Shown here: one piece after another, positions 9,517 through 17,777 of the stretch
How the letters are laid out: every line of letters begins with the position of its first letter
Position numbering within the stretch: position 1 is the first letter of the stretch
Assembly (NCBI GenBank): GCA_039025855.1
Contig: JBCCNL010000011.1
Span: 13,540-77,539 of the forward strand
DNA: 64,000 nucleotides
Source: JBCCOW01 sp039025855
GTDB taxonomy: Bacteria > Planctomycetota > Phycisphaerae > Phycisphaerales > Phycisphaeraceae
Direction of reading: 5' to 3'
Translations under genes and position numbers: made by a program
The notes under the pieces: generated by a model
The model's input: only the letters and a program-made list of their open reading frames with translations
The model's database searches: none
Told to the model about the DNA's origin: nothing

Positions 9517-10263
9517 ATGATCGACCAAGCCCAAGACGTCCTCGGCTACCGGTTCAATCAGCCCGACCTCCTCGCCGAGGCCCTCACCCACGCCTCCTCC
9601 GCCGACGGCCGACTCAATTCCAACGAACGCCTCGAGTTCCTCGGCGACGCCATCCTCGGCTACGTCATCTGCGAACACCTCTACCACACCTACCCCGAAC
9701 TCCTCGAGGGCGAACTCACCAAAATCAAGTCCACCGTCGTCTCCCGCAAGACCTGCGCGAAGCTATCAAAAGCCATGAAGCTCCACGACATGCTCTCTCT
9801 CGGCAAGGGCATGACCGGCCGGCAAGCACTCCCCGCCTCCGTCGCCGCAGACGTCTTCGAGTCCGTCATCGCCGCGATCTACCTCGACGGCGGCATCGAC
9901 CCCGCCCGCGACTTCATCCTCCACCACATGGGCCCCGTCATCGAAGAGGCCCGCGTCTCCACCCACCAGCAGAACTTCAAATCCGTCCTCCAGCAGTTCG
10001 CCCAGAAACACCTGCCCAAGCACCCCGAGTACGCCGTCGTCGACGAGAAGGGCCCCGACCACAGCAAGTCGTTCCAGGTCGCCGTCCAGCTCGACGACCA
10101 CCGCTTCCCCCCCGCCTGGGCCGCCTCCAAGAAACAGGCCGAGCAGGCCGCCGCCCTCCACGCCCTCTCCGAGATGGGCCTGGTCACCCGCGACGACGAC
10201 GACAAGCCCCACCTCATCCCCGAAGACCAACACGCCGCCGTCGCCGACAAGCTGCTGGCCTGA
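9517..10263 (+). CDS. rnc: Ribonuclease III
   Basis: Double-strand-specific endoribonuclease that matures rRNA and processes structured RNA. The 248-residue protein begins MIDQAQDVLGYRF. It has the RNase III signature NERLEFLGDAILGYVICEHLY at about residues 39-59 and the downstream acidic site ADVFESVIAAIYLDGG. The C-terminal double-stranded RNA-binding domain starts at NFKSVLQQF and ends with KKQAEQAAALHALSEMG. The frame is open far upstream, but the ATG at 9517 gives the normal family N-terminus. The gene is divergent from the S55 gene (123 bases apart). Because this window carries many hairpin elements at gene ends, RNase III is a relevant neighbour, though no functional link is shown. Confidence 0.97.
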   Translation: MIDQAQDVLGYRFNQPDLLAEALTHASSADGRLNSNERLEFLGDAILGYVICEHLYHTYPELLEGELTKIKSTVVSRKTCAKLSKAMKLHDMLSLGKGMTGRQALPASVAADVFESVIAAIYLDGGIDPARDFILHHMGPVIEEARVSTHQQNFKSVLQQFAQKHLPKHPEYAVVDEKGPDHSKSFQVAVQLDDHRFPPAWAASKKQAEQAAALHALSEMGLVTRDDDDKPHLIPEDQHAAVADKLLA

Positions 10264-10398
10264 CGCCCTGCCTCTCTCGACAAGACCTGTCTAGGGATAT
10301 CCCTACTCAAACCCGCGGCTTATCGGAACGATCTCTGTTTCCGGTATCACCGGTCTCGCACGCCGTTACGCGGGGCCCCACCTCTTACCGGGACAACC

Positions 10399-10953
10399 AT
10401 GTACTTCAAACAACGACTGATCATCTTCACCATCGCACTCATCGTCGGCGGGCCCTTCCTGGCCATCAAGGGTGCCCGCGACATCGCACAGACCTACGCC
10501 GCCCAGGACTGGCCCACCGCCCCCGGCGTAATCGTCGACGCCGGGGTCTGGGAAGAAACCCACAAAAACCGCTACGGCATGACCAGCATCTCCTACGACA
10601 CCCGCATCGAATACGCCTACGAAGTCGACCAAGAACTCCACCACAATAACCGCGTCACGTTCGGTACCCTCGATAAAAACAGCCTGAGCAAAGCAGAATC
10701 CCTCTATCAACGCTACACCCCGGGCACCGCCGTCCAGGTCGCCTACAACCCCGCCGACCCCAACGAGTCCGTACTGGAAACCAAGATCACCGGCTACAGC
10801 AAAGGCCTGATCGTCGGCGGGATCGCCGCCCTCATCGTCGGCCTCCTTCTCGGCAAATGGCAGCTCAACCGGAGCACCCCCGAAGACGCCAACGACGAGC
10901 CAATAGAGACAGACCACCTCCCATCGGCTGGCGCAAGCAGCCGCCCGATCTGA
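10399..10953 (+). CDS. DUF3592 membrane protein
   Basis: A 184-residue protein with a membrane segment at each end: about residues 7-24 (IIFTIALIVGGPFLAIKG) and about 133-150 (GLIVGGIAALIVGLLLG). The loop between them carries the DUF3592 pattern: WPTAPGVIVDAGV, then a Tyr-rich beta-stretch (TRIEYAYEVD), and YTPGTAVQVAYNPADPNESVLE. Function of this family is unknown. The C-terminal 35 residues are polar and acidic, probably cytoplasmic. It follows rnc by 135 bases and precedes the nitroreductase by 107 bases, all on the same strand. Confidence 0.75.
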   Translation: MYFKQRLIIFTIALIVGGPFLAIKGARDIAQTYAAQDWPTAPGVIVDAGVWEETHKNRYGMTSISYDTRIEYAYEVDQELHHNNRVTFGTLDKNSLSKAESLYQRYTPGTAVQVAYNPADPNESVLETKITGYSKGLIVGGIAALIVGLLLGKWQLNRSTPEDANDEPIETDHLPSAGASSRPI

Positions 10954-11060
10954 CGCCAGCGCTCGTAACCGAAATCTACAGACCGCTCACCACCACGACA
11001 AAACCATGCCGGCTCAACGAAGCCGCCTACCATCGGACCAACCCGAACCCGGAGACCCCG

Positions 11061-11678
11061 ATGGACAAGCCCGCCGACACCCAGTTCCCCATCCTCGACG
11101 CCTTAGCCAACCGCTGGAGCCCCCGCGCGTTCGCCGACACGCCCGTCGAGCCCGAGAAACTCGGCAGCCTCTTCGACGCCGCCCGCTGGGCCGCCTCCGC
11201 CTTCAACGAACAGCCCTGGCGGTTCATCGTCGCCACAAAAGACCAACCCGAGGCCCCCGGAAGTGCCTACGAAAAACTCCTCGGCTGCCTCGTCGAAGCC
11301 AACCAGGCCTGGGCCAAGGCCGCGCCCGTCCTCCTGCTCACCGTGGGCCGCACCACCTTCACCAAGAACGACAAAGACAACCGCGTCTGGCCCCACGACA
11401 TCGGGCTCGCCATGGGCAACCTCTGCGCCCAGGCCACCGCGCTCGGCCTCGTCGTCCACCAGATGGCCGGCATCGACCTCGACAAGTCCCGCGGCACCTA
11501 CCACATCCCCGCCCCCTTCGAGCCCTTCACCGCCGCCGCCATTGGTTACCCCGGCGACCCCGCCACCCTCACCGAAGACTGGATGAAGGACGCCGAACAA
11601 GCCCCCCGCTCCCGCAACGCCTTCGCCGACTTCGTGTTCAGCGACTGGGAAACACCCTCGTCGATCGTCAGCACCTGA
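11061..11678 (+). CDS. Nitroreductase family flavoprotein
   Basis: A 205-residue FMN-dependent nitroreductase-fold enzyme, expected to be cytosolic and to use NAD(P)H. Family features are the N-terminal NRWSPRAFAD, where Arg-Ser/Trp-X-Arg contacts the FMN phosphate; ARWAASAFNEQPWRFIV with the Ser-X-Asn-X-Gln-Pro-Trp flavin motif; and the late AIGYPGDPATL. The ATG at 11061 follows GGAGACCCCG. The frame is open upstream, but that stretch overlaps the previous gene and does not look coding. The natural substrate is not predictable. The stop is followed 22 bases later by a word-repeat hairpin shared with the converging dinG. Confidence 0.88.
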   Translation: MDKPADTQFPILDALANRWSPRAFADTPVEPEKLGSLFDAARWAASAFNEQPWRFIVATKDQPEAPGSAYEKLLGCLVEANQAWAKAAPVLLLTVGRTTFTKNDKDNRVWPHDIGLAMGNLCAQATALGLVVHQMAGIDLDKSRGTYHIPAPFEPFTAAAIGYPGDPATLTEDWMKDAEQAPRSRNAFADFVFSDWETPSSIVST

Positions 11679-11700
11679 TCGACGAGTACGTCCAAAAAAT

Positions 11701-11773
11701 GGACAGGATTAACAAGATGATCAGGATGAAAAAACTCCGGCCTTCTGTCCTGTTTAATCCTGTTCATCCTGTC
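11701..11773. repeat. Word-repeat hairpin between nitroreductase and dinG
   Basis: Imperfect inverted repeat with arms about 11701-11729 and 11745-11773, built from 9-base words such as CAGGATTAA, CAAGATGAT and CAGGATGAA. It lies between two converging genes. The right arm encodes the last codons of dinG (IRQDEQD) and its TAA stop at 11754-11756. Read outward from either gene, the near arm is purine-rich. Confidence 0.8.
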
Positions 11774-14021
11774 TGATTTCACCGGACCAGACCTCGTCGT
11801 AATCCCATGCATCCTGACCGTTCTCGGATTGAGAATCGGCCGGTGGACGCAGATCGCGCACCGGAAGCGCCGGCAGCGCCGCGATGAACTTCTTGCCGTA
11901 AGACTTCGACACAATGCGGGGGTCCAACACGACCACCCGCCCAGTATCCGTCGCGGTGCGGATCAGCCGACCAAACCCTTGCTTGAACTTCAACACCGCC
12001 TCGGGCAGCGAGTACTCAAAGAACGACGACCCGCCGCGGGCCTCGATCTTCTGCGTCCGCGCCTCGATCAACGGCCGGTCCGGCACCGTGAACGGCAGCC
12101 GCGTGATGATCACGTTCCGCAGCCCCGGCCCCGGCACATCCACGCCCTGCCAGAACGAGTCGGTCCCCAACAGCACCGACCGCTGATCGTGCTTGAACCG
12201 ATCCAGCAACTGATTGCGTGGCACATCGTTGCCCTGCACCTGCAACGGCATCCCACGCTCCCGCAGCGGACCGGCCAACGCGTCGCCGGCCTTGCGCAGC
12301 AACGCATAACTCGTGAACAACACAAACGCCCCGCCGTCGGTCGCGTCGAGCTGCTCCAGCACCGCCGGCACCAACGCATCGAAGAACCGCTTGTCTTTCG
12401 GGTCCGGCATCCGCGGTGCCACATACAGCTCGGCCTGCTCCGCATACCGGAACGGCGACCCCAACTGGATCGTCGCCGCCCCCTCAGCCCCAACACGCCC
12501 TGCGAGGTGATCAAAAGGCGAACGCTTGCCCCCCCCGGTAGAGTCAGACGAGCGATCCGCCTGCGCATCCGCTGCCGCCGTTGCCAGCGTCGCGCTCGTC
12601 AACACCACGGGCAGCGCCTGGTTACGCGACCCCTTCGCCTCAAACAAATGCTGCTTGAGCAACGGCCCCACCTCGATCGGCGACGACTGCAGCTTCACCC
12701 GCTTGAACCCGCGCCGCTGCGTGACCTCGATCCAATAGACATGATCCGTTTCGCTCTGCTCCAGCAGGGCCTTGAGCGTCTCGCCACACCCCCGGGACCG
12801 GTCCGCGAACGATGCCATCTCCATCCGGTCCTCGTCCTTGTCCAGCTCGTCCTTCACCCGGTACAGCGCCAACGAAAGCTGCGTCAACGGCTCGGTCAGC
12901 GTGTTGTCCACCGGCGGCGGCTCGTCCAGTCGGCCGTTGGACCGCCCCCGCGTCTCCTGCCACGACGCGAGGTCGTCGAAGAAGTGATCCGACGCGCTGC
13001 GGGCCAGGCACGCCAGCTCGATCGCCCGGTTCAGCAGCCGGGAGTCCACGCCCTTCCCGATGAGGTTCGCGAGCAGCCCCTTGCCCCGTCGTTCGTTGTA
13101 CAGCCGACCCAGCAGGAACGACACCTGGAAGTGCGAGACCGACAGCCCGAAGTAATCCGCCGCCACGTCCTCGATCGTGTGGGCCTCATCCAGCACCACC
13201 GCGTCGTACGGCGGCAAGACCCCGAACCCCTGCGCTCGCATCGCCAGGTCCGCGAAGAACAACGCGTGGTTCACCACCAGCAGGTCCGCCCGCATCATCC
13301 GTCGGCGTGCCGATTGATAGAAACACGTCTCGTAACTCGGGCACCGCTTACCCATACAGTCCTCGTTGTCCGACCGCACGTCCGACCACACCGCCGGCGA
13401 CGGCAACTGCGGCAGCGTGGCGAGCGAGCCGTCCGTCGTCGTCTCCAGCCAGTCGGTGATCGCTTCGAGCGACCGCAGCTGCCCCGACTCATCGAAGAGC
13501 TGAGCCTGCCGTTCCCACGCCCGCGCCGCCCGCCGACGCGAGATGTAGTTGCCCCGGCCCTTGACCAGCACAGCCGTGAACTCGTCGGGGATCACCGCGT
13601 TGAGCAGCGGCAGGTCCTTCTCGATCAGCTGCTCCTGCAACGCGATCGTGTGGGTCGAGACCACGATCTTCGGGCGGTGGTCCCTGTCCTGGCTGTTGAC
13701 GATCCGGGCGATCGCCGGGACGAGGTAAGCGAAGGACTTGCCCACCCCCGTGCCGGCCTCGGCGAGCAGCGACGTACCGCCGCGTAGGGCCTGGTCGATC
13801 GCCTGGGCCATCTCGAGCTGCTGAGGGCGCGGCTCATAACGATCGCCGAGGCGTCGGGCGATGGGCCCCGCCTCACCGAGCGTGTGCAGCGGGTCTAGAG
13901 CCTCCGGGGAGCCCGAGGCGTCCGGAGAAGGGCTGTCGGGTTGATGGGGCTCGGGCTCCGCCACATCCGCATTGTACGGGTCTCGTTTGGTGGCGTCCGA
14001 GCGTTGAAGGAGCGTTGGCAT
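11754..14021 (-). CDS. dinG: DinG/XPD-type ATP-dependent DNA helicase
   Basis: Superfamily 2 helicase of the Rad3/XPD/DinG group. Motif I is AEAGTGVGKSFAYLVPA, the Walker B box is VVLDEAHTIED, and motif VI is GFGRLIRTATDTGRVVVLDPR near the C-terminus. The iron-sulphur region keeps three Cys (NEDCMGKRCPSYETCFYQ). The position before them that usually holds the first Cys reads GRGNYISRRR, so the cluster may be absent or differently ligated. The ATG at 14021 is my choice; a GTG at 13964 is an alternative, and neither has a strong ribosome binding site. The last seven residues and the stop come from the word-repeat element at 11701-11773. The 5' end faces the first PilZ gene. Confidence 0.88.
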   Translation of the reverse strand: MPTLLQRSDATKRDPYNADVAEPEPHQPDSPSPDASGSPEALDPLHTLGEAGPIARRLGDRYEPRPQQLEMAQAIDQALRGGTSLLAEAGTGVGKSFAYLVPAIARIVNSQDRDHRPKIVVSTHTIALQEQLIEKDLPLLNAVIPDEFTAVLVKGRGNYISRRRAARAWERQAQLFDESGQLRSLEAITDWLETTTDGSLATLPQLPSPAVWSDVRSDNEDCMGKRCPSYETCFYQSARRRMMRADLLVVNHALFFADLAMRAQGFGVLPPYDAVVLDEAHTIEDVAADYFGLSVSHFQVSFLLGRLYNERRGKGLLANLIGKGVDSRLLNRAIELACLARSASDHFFDDLASWQETRGRSNGRLDEPPPVDNTLTEPLTQLSLALYRVKDELDKDEDRMEMASFADRSRGCGETLKALLEQSETDHVYWIEVTQRRGFKRVKLQSSPIEVGPLLKQHLFEAKGSRNQALPVVLTSATLATAAADAQADRSSDSTGGGKRSPFDHLAGRVGAEGAATIQLGSPFRYAEQAELYVAPRMPDPKDKRFFDALVPAVLEQLDATDGGAFVLFTSYALLRKAGDALAGPLRERGMPLQVQGNDVPRNQLLDRFKHDQRSVLLGTDSFWQGVDVPGPGLRNVIITRLPFTVPDRPLIEARTQKIEARGGSSFFEYSLPEAVLKFKQGFGRLIRTATDTGRVVVLDPRIVSKSYGKKFIAALPALPVRDLRPPADSQSENGQDAWDYDEVWSGEIRQDEQD

Positions 14022-14078
14022 CCAGTCGATACACCTGAGAAGGAATGGTTGGCCGATGCCCAGCCCGGGGGGACGCCC

Positions 14079-14522
14079 ATGAACCCATACTCCGAACCCC
14101 GCAACGCGATCGATACGCTCCGCATCGGTGACGACGAGTGGATGACGCTGGTCAGCCACCTCGACCGCGCGTCGGCCAAGATCCGCGTCACCGACGAGAC
14201 CCGCACCGACGAGCGTATCCCCTACCGCAACCTCAGTTCCGTCCTGTTGGCTGTCGCCCCGCCCGACCCCCAGCAGGAGTGGGCACGGTTCAAGGTCCGG
14301 CCCCGCGACATCAGCACCGGCGGCTTCGGCTTCCTCCACGGCAGCTACCTGCACCCAGGCTCACCCTGTCTCGCCGTCCTCGGCGCCCACGGCCAAGGCC
14401 TCGTCACCGTCCGCGGCAGCATCGCCCGCTGCGAGTTCCTCAGCGGAAAGCTCCACCAGGTCGGCATCCGGTTCGACCAGCCGATCGACGTCGAACCCTT
14501 CCTCACCTACCTCCCCGACTAG
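14079..14522 (+). CDS. PilZ domain protein 1
   Basis: A 147-residue stand-alone PilZ protein, a likely cyclic di-GMP receptor. Both ligand motifs are present: RxxxR as RIPYR and (D/N)xSxxG as DISTGG. The N-terminal helix region (IDTLRIGDDEW) is shared with the next two genes, which shows recent local duplication. The ATG at 14079 follows a GGGGGGA tract; longer frames upstream overlap dinG and look non-coding. No membrane segment. Target unknown; c-di-GMP control of surface polysaccharide or pili would fit the pilus motor genes at 31-37 kb. Confidence 0.85.
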   Translation: MNPYSEPRNAIDTLRIGDDEWMTLVSHLDRASAKIRVTDETRTDERIPYRNLSSVLLAVAPPDPQQEWARFKVRPRDISTGGFGFLHGSYLHPGSPCLAVLGAHGQGLVTVRGSIARCEFLSGKLHQVGIRFDQPIDVEPFLTYLPD

Positions 14523-14681
14523 CCCGAACGGCACAGCCGTAACCGGCCTCACAAGCGTCAACGCCCCCGCCGATCTGGACGCGCTCTACCCCGCTGTGAT
14601 CCAGCGGCCGACCCCGAAAGCCGAATAGATTGGTGCCGGACCGCCGTGCCGGCCCGATCCGTAACGAGGGGGACCACGCTG

Positions 14682-15146
14682 ATGAAGATCCGTTTGACCG
14701 AAAAGCAGCTCGATGGGTGTATCGACACCCTGAAGCTATCCGACGAAGAATGGATCAAGCTCGTCAAGGAGCTGGGCGACAACACATCGGGCGAGCCGTT
14801 CGCCTCCAAGCGGGTCTACGAACGCATCACCTACTGCGACATGGTTCGGGCCATCTGCGAGGTCCAGCACCCCGGCGGCAACATCGCCCGCTTCTCCATC
14901 CGTACCCGCGACCTCTCCGCTTCGGGCATCGGCTTCTTCCATGGCCAATACCTTTACCCCGAGTCTCGTTGCACGGTCCTCCTCATGGCACAGGACACCG
15001 GGCTGACCCGCCTCGGCGGCACGGTCAAACGCTGCGACCTCGTCCAGGGCCGGGTCCACATGATCGGCATCGCTTTCGACAACCTGATCGAGCCCGAACG
15101 CTTCACCGGTCGCGTCGCCCCGCTGTCCGCCAGCGGGCCCCATTAG
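14682..15146 (+). CDS. PilZ domain protein 2, degenerate RxxxR motif
   Basis: A 154-residue paralogue of the flanking PilZ genes. It has the shared N-terminal block (IDTLKLSDEEW) and an intact second motif DLSASG, but the first motif reads RITYC: the second Arg of RxxxR, which normally stacks on c-di-GMP, is a Cys. Ligand binding may therefore be lost or altered. The start at 14682 (MKIRLTEKQ) is preceded by GAGGGGGA at good spacing. The C-terminus is Ser/Gly/His-rich. It lies 159 bases after PilZ 1 in a stretch where I see no other feature. Confidence 0.83.
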   Translation: MKIRLTEKQLDGCIDTLKLSDEEWIKLVKELGDNTSGEPFASKRVYERITYCDMVRAICEVQHPGGNIARFSIRTRDLSASGIGFFHGQYLYPESRCTVLLMAQDTGLTRLGGTVKRCDLVQGRVHMIGIAFDNLIEPERFTGRVAPLSASGPH

Positions 15147-15222
15147 CGCAAGACCCACCACAGCATCGTTCAATCGCACCACCCAAAGGCGTGCGGTACA
15201 GGCAAGGACGCCTTCTACAAAT

Positions 15223-15251
15223 TTGAACGTTTTTGCATTAAGTTTTGAGAT
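15223..15251 (+). promoter_or_regulatory. Possible promoter before PilZ 3
   Basis: TTGAAC at 15223-15228 and TGAGAT at 15246-15251 are 17 bases apart in an unusually AT-rich stretch. It would start a transcript about 80 bases before the PilZ 3 gene. The -10 match is weak. Confidence 0.3.
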
Positions 15252-15337
15252 TCAGCTGCCGATAGTTTCGTCAGAAGTATCTACACGATTCCGACTTCGG
15301 GGGGGCCGCCCGTACCACTTTCCCACGGGGGCCCAAG

Positions 15338-15793
15338 TTGCCAAGGCTCAAACGATCCAGCGATTCCGGAAAATGCATCGACACGCTGCGCATGAGCGAC
15401 GCCGAATGGCGTGCGCTGGCTGACGAACTCGACCGCGACGCGACCGACGCGAACTTCGCCGCCCAACGTGACCACGAGCGCGTTCCCTACCGGAACATGG
15501 TCCGGGCGGTCTGCGAGGTTGACCACCCCGGCGGGAACCGCGTCCGCTTCATCGTCCGTACCCGCGACCTCTCCGCCTCTGGTCTTGGGTTCTTTCACGG
15601 CCAGTACCTCCACACCGGTTCACGCTGTTCCATCCTTCTGAACTGTGCTCGCAAAGGCCCACAAGCCTTGGCCGGGACAGTGCGCCGCTGCGAGCACCTG
15701 GACGGCAACATCCACCAGATCGGCATCCAGTTCGACCAGCTCATCGAACCCAGTGACTACCTGCTCTATGGCGGTGATCTTGATCTCAGTTGA
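15338..15793 (+). CDS. PilZ domain protein 3 (TTG start)
   Basis: A 151-residue third PilZ paralogue. Both c-di-GMP motifs are intact: RVPYR and DLSASG. The shared N-terminal block reads IDTLRMSDAEW. The open frame has no suitable ATG; TTG at 15338 with a GGGGG tract just upstream is the best start and gives an N-terminus (MPRLKRSSDSG) matching the spacing in its paralogues. It is followed 52 bases later by a strong hairpin terminator. Closest to PilZ 2 in the stretch FHGQYLHTGSRC, so PilZ 2 and 3 probably arose from the latest duplication. Confidence 0.82.
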   Translation: MPRLKRSSDSGKCIDTLRMSDAEWRALADELDRDATDANFAAQRDHERVPYRNMVRAVCEVDHPGGNRVRFIVRTRDLSASGLGFFHGQYLHTGSRCSILLNCARKGPQALAGTVRRCEHLDGNIHQIGIQFDQLIEPSDYLLYGGDLDLS

Positions 15794-15845
15794 ACGCTAC
15801 CCCTGCCCCTCCTAGCGCCTGTTCCGGGCGTTCTATTCTCCTGAT

Positions 15846-15886
15846 ACGACAACGCCCCCGAGGGCACGGGGGCGTTGTCGTTTTAT
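15846..15886. terminator. Rho-independent terminator, PilZ 3 / rplL convergent
   Basis: A perfect 14-base stem (ACGACAACGCCCCC and its complement) around the loop GAGGGCAC, then TTTTAT on the plus strand. It ends PilZ 3 transcripts, and the same stem may serve the converging ribosomal protein operon, though the T-run on that side is poor. Confidence 0.88.
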
Positions 15887-15908
15887 AACTATCTGAAGGG
15901 GGGTCGGG

Positions 15909-16301
15909 CTACTTGAGCTCGACCTCGCCACCGACCTCCTTGATGGCCTCGGCGAGCTTCTCGGCCTCTTCCTTGGGCAGGCCTTCCTTGAGGGTCGCGG
16001 GGGTGCCGTCGACCATCGCCTTAGCTTCCTTGAGGCCGAGGCCGGTGGCTTCGCGGACGGCCTTGATGACCTTGATCTTCTGGTCGCCAGCCGCGGTGAG
16101 CACGACGTCGAACTCGGTCTTCTCTTCGGCGGCTTCGCCATCGCCACCGCCGCCAGGGCCGGGCACCATCACCGCACCGCCGGCGGCGGGCTCGATGTTG
16201 TATTCCTCTTTGAGGTAGTCCGCCAGGTCGACGGCTTCCTTGAGGGTCAGCCCGACGATCTTGTCGCCGAGCTCCTTGACTGCTTCTGCTACTTCGGACA
16301 T
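15909..16301 (-). CDS. rplL: 50S ribosomal protein L7/L12
   Basis: Stalk protein that recruits translation factors. The 130 residues show the L7/L12 plan: an N-terminal dimerisation helix (MSEVAEAVKELGDKIVGLTL), a flexible Gly/Pro/Ala hinge around residues 40-58, and the conserved C-terminal domain (EFDVVLTAAGDQKIKVIKAV, LGLKEAKAMVDG, KEEAEKLAEAIKEVGGEVELK). It is the last gene of the rplK-rplA-rplJ-rplL cluster. rpoB, which usually follows, is absent; the next genes downstream are converging PilZ genes. Confidence 0.98.
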   Translation of the reverse strand: MSEVAEAVKELGDKIVGLTLKEAVDLADYLKEEYNIEPAAGGAVMVPGPGGGGDGEAAEEKTEFDVVLTAAGDQKIKVIKAVREATGLGLKEAKAMVDGTPATLKEGLPKEEAEKLAEAIKEVGGEVELK

Positions 16302-16336
16302 GGATGAACTCCAAACATTAGGCTCTCAATAGGTCA

Positions 16337-16348
16337 CGGCACGTGCCG
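16337..16348. promoter_or_regulatory. Palindrome in the rplJ-rplL spacer
   Basis: CGGCACGTGCCG is a perfect 12-base palindrome in the 114-base gap between rplJ and rplL. In many bacteria this gap holds an attenuator or processing site that sets the 4:1 L7/L12 to L10 ratio. That role here is inferred from position only. Confidence 0.35.
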
Positions 16349-16415
16349 GGATTTAACCCACGCGGGGCCAGTCGAGAGCGGGTTGTGGTTAAACAAACGG
16401 ACAAACAAAACGGGG

Positions 16416-16967
16416 TTACCCCGCCTTCTTGATCTCTTCGCCGGCTTCGAGCTTCTCTTGGATCGTCTTGAGGATGCCGGCGATGTTGGCCGCCGGGCTG
16501 CCCAGCGCCCCCGCGAGGTTGCGGGCAGGGGACAGCAGCAGGGTGACCACCTTGGCCTGCGCTTCTTCCTTGGTCGGGTATTCCGAGAGCTTCTTGATCT
16601 CGGTCGGCCCGAACTGGATACCGTCGAGCACGGCACCGCGGAACTCGAGCTTCTCCAGCTTCTTGGCCCAGTCGATCAGCTCACGGGCGGTCGTGACCAC
16701 CGAGGCGTCCTCGCCGATCGGGTAGACCAGGGCGTTCGGCCCGGTGAGGTATTCGCTGAGGCCTTCAAGGTCGGTCCCCGCGAACGCCTTCTTGGCGAGG
16801 CTGTTCTTGACGATGGTGATCTTGATCTGCTTGCCCTGCAGATCGGTCCGCATGGCGTTGTTGGTCAGCGCGTCGAGGCCCTGGAGGTTGACGACGACGG
16901 CCCCCTCCAGTTCGGCGAAGCGGTTCTTGTAATCGTTGGTGATGAGTTCTTTGACGGGACGGCTCAT
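16416..16967 (-). CDS. rplJ: 50S ribosomal protein L10
   Basis: Stalk base protein that binds 23S rRNA and carries L7/L12 dimers on its C-terminal helix. The 183-residue protein begins MSRPVKELITNDYKNRFAEL. It has the L10 core (RTDLQGKQIKITIVKNSLAKKA, GPNALVYPIGEDASVV) and ends in a charged helix (KTIQEKLEAGEEIKKAG) for L7/L12. The gene follows rplA by 39 bases. In bacteria L10-(L7/L12) complexes often repress this mRNA by binding its leader. Confidence 0.97.
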   Translation of the reverse strand: MSRPVKELITNDYKNRFAELEGAVVVNLQGLDALTNNAMRTDLQGKQIKITIVKNSLAKKAFAGTDLEGLSEYLTGPNALVYPIGEDASVVTTARELIDWAKKLEKLEFRGAVLDGIQFGPTEIKKLSEYPTKEEAQAKVVTLLLSPARNLAGALGSPAANIAGILKTIQEKLEAGEEIKKAG

Positions 16968-17006
16968 GGGGAGCTCCGAGGTTGGATATCGGTGGTGTGG
17001 TCAGGA

Positions 17007-17684
17007 TTAAACGGCGACGAGGACGCTAGGCGTCATGGTCGCGGAGATCGCGGCGTTCTTGATGTACTGGCCTTTTGAGGACGCGGGCTTGATCTTGGTG
17101 ATGTGGTCGATGAAGGCTTGGGCGTTCTCGGTGAGCTGGTCGGCGTCGAACGAGAACTTGCCGATTGCCGCGGCGACGTTCCCGAACTTGTCGTTGCGGT
17201 ACTGGACCTTGCCGGCGGTGTGCTCCTTCACAGCGGTAGCGACATCATTGGTGACGGTCCCCGCCTTCGGCGAGGGCATCAGGCCCTTCGGTCCCAGCAC
17301 CCGGCCGAGCCGGGCGGCGACACGCATCATCGCCGGCTCAGCAACCGCGACATCAAAGTCCATGAAACCCTCTTCGATCTCCTTGACCAGCTCTTCGCCG
17401 CCGGCCTTGATCGCCCCGGCCGCCATCGCGTCGTCGAGCTTCTCGGGGCCGACGAAAGCGATGACCCGCTTGCTCTGGCCGATGCCGTGCGGCAGCGACA
17501 AAGCGCCACGCAGCTGCTGGTCGGCCTGCTTGTCGTCGATACCCAGGTGCATGACCAGTTCGACGGACATGTCGAACTTGCGGGCCTTGAACTGCTTGAG
17601 CGTCTGGACCGCCGCGGTCAGCGGCTGCGGGTCGGTCGGGGCCTTGCGTGAGTCGGCCTGGTAGGCCTTGCCTTGACGGGGCAT
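17007..17684 (-). CDS. rplA: 50S ribosomal protein L1
   Basis: L1-stalk protein that binds 23S rRNA and helps release deacylated tRNA. The start at 17684 (MPRQGKAYQAD) is preceded by AAAGGAA; an upstream in-frame ATG at 17744 would add 20 unlike residues. The length of 225 residues matches the family. Signatures include the L1 motif region (RLGRVLGPKGLMPSPKAGTV) and the C-terminal KGQYIKNAAISATMTPSV. L1 commonly represses the rplK-rplA mRNA by binding its leader. Confidence 0.97.
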   Translation of the reverse strand: MPRQGKAYQADSRKAPTDPQPLTAAVQTLKQFKARKFDMSVELVMHLGIDDKQADQQLRGALSLPHGIGQSKRVIAFVGPEKLDDAMAAGAIKAGGEELVKEIEEGFMDFDVAVAEPAMMRVAARLGRVLGPKGLMPSPKAGTVTNDVATAVKEHTAGKVQYRNDKFGNVAAAIGKFSFDADQLTENAQAFIDHITKIKPASSKGQYIKNAAISATMTPSVLVAV

Positions 17685-17777
17685 GGGGGGTTCCTTTCGG
17701 AGGCGGCACGAGGCATCGTCAGCCGGCCGCGGTGTGGCAATCAATTTCGAGAGAGGGATCAGCCGAACCGGCTGGGA

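Noticed and set aside
11701..11773. Word-repeat hairpins as ordinary Rho-independent terminators
   Set aside because: Arms are long, mismatched and AT/GC mixed, usually without a T-run. The copy at 54352 contains a true terminator as a separate inner hairpin.
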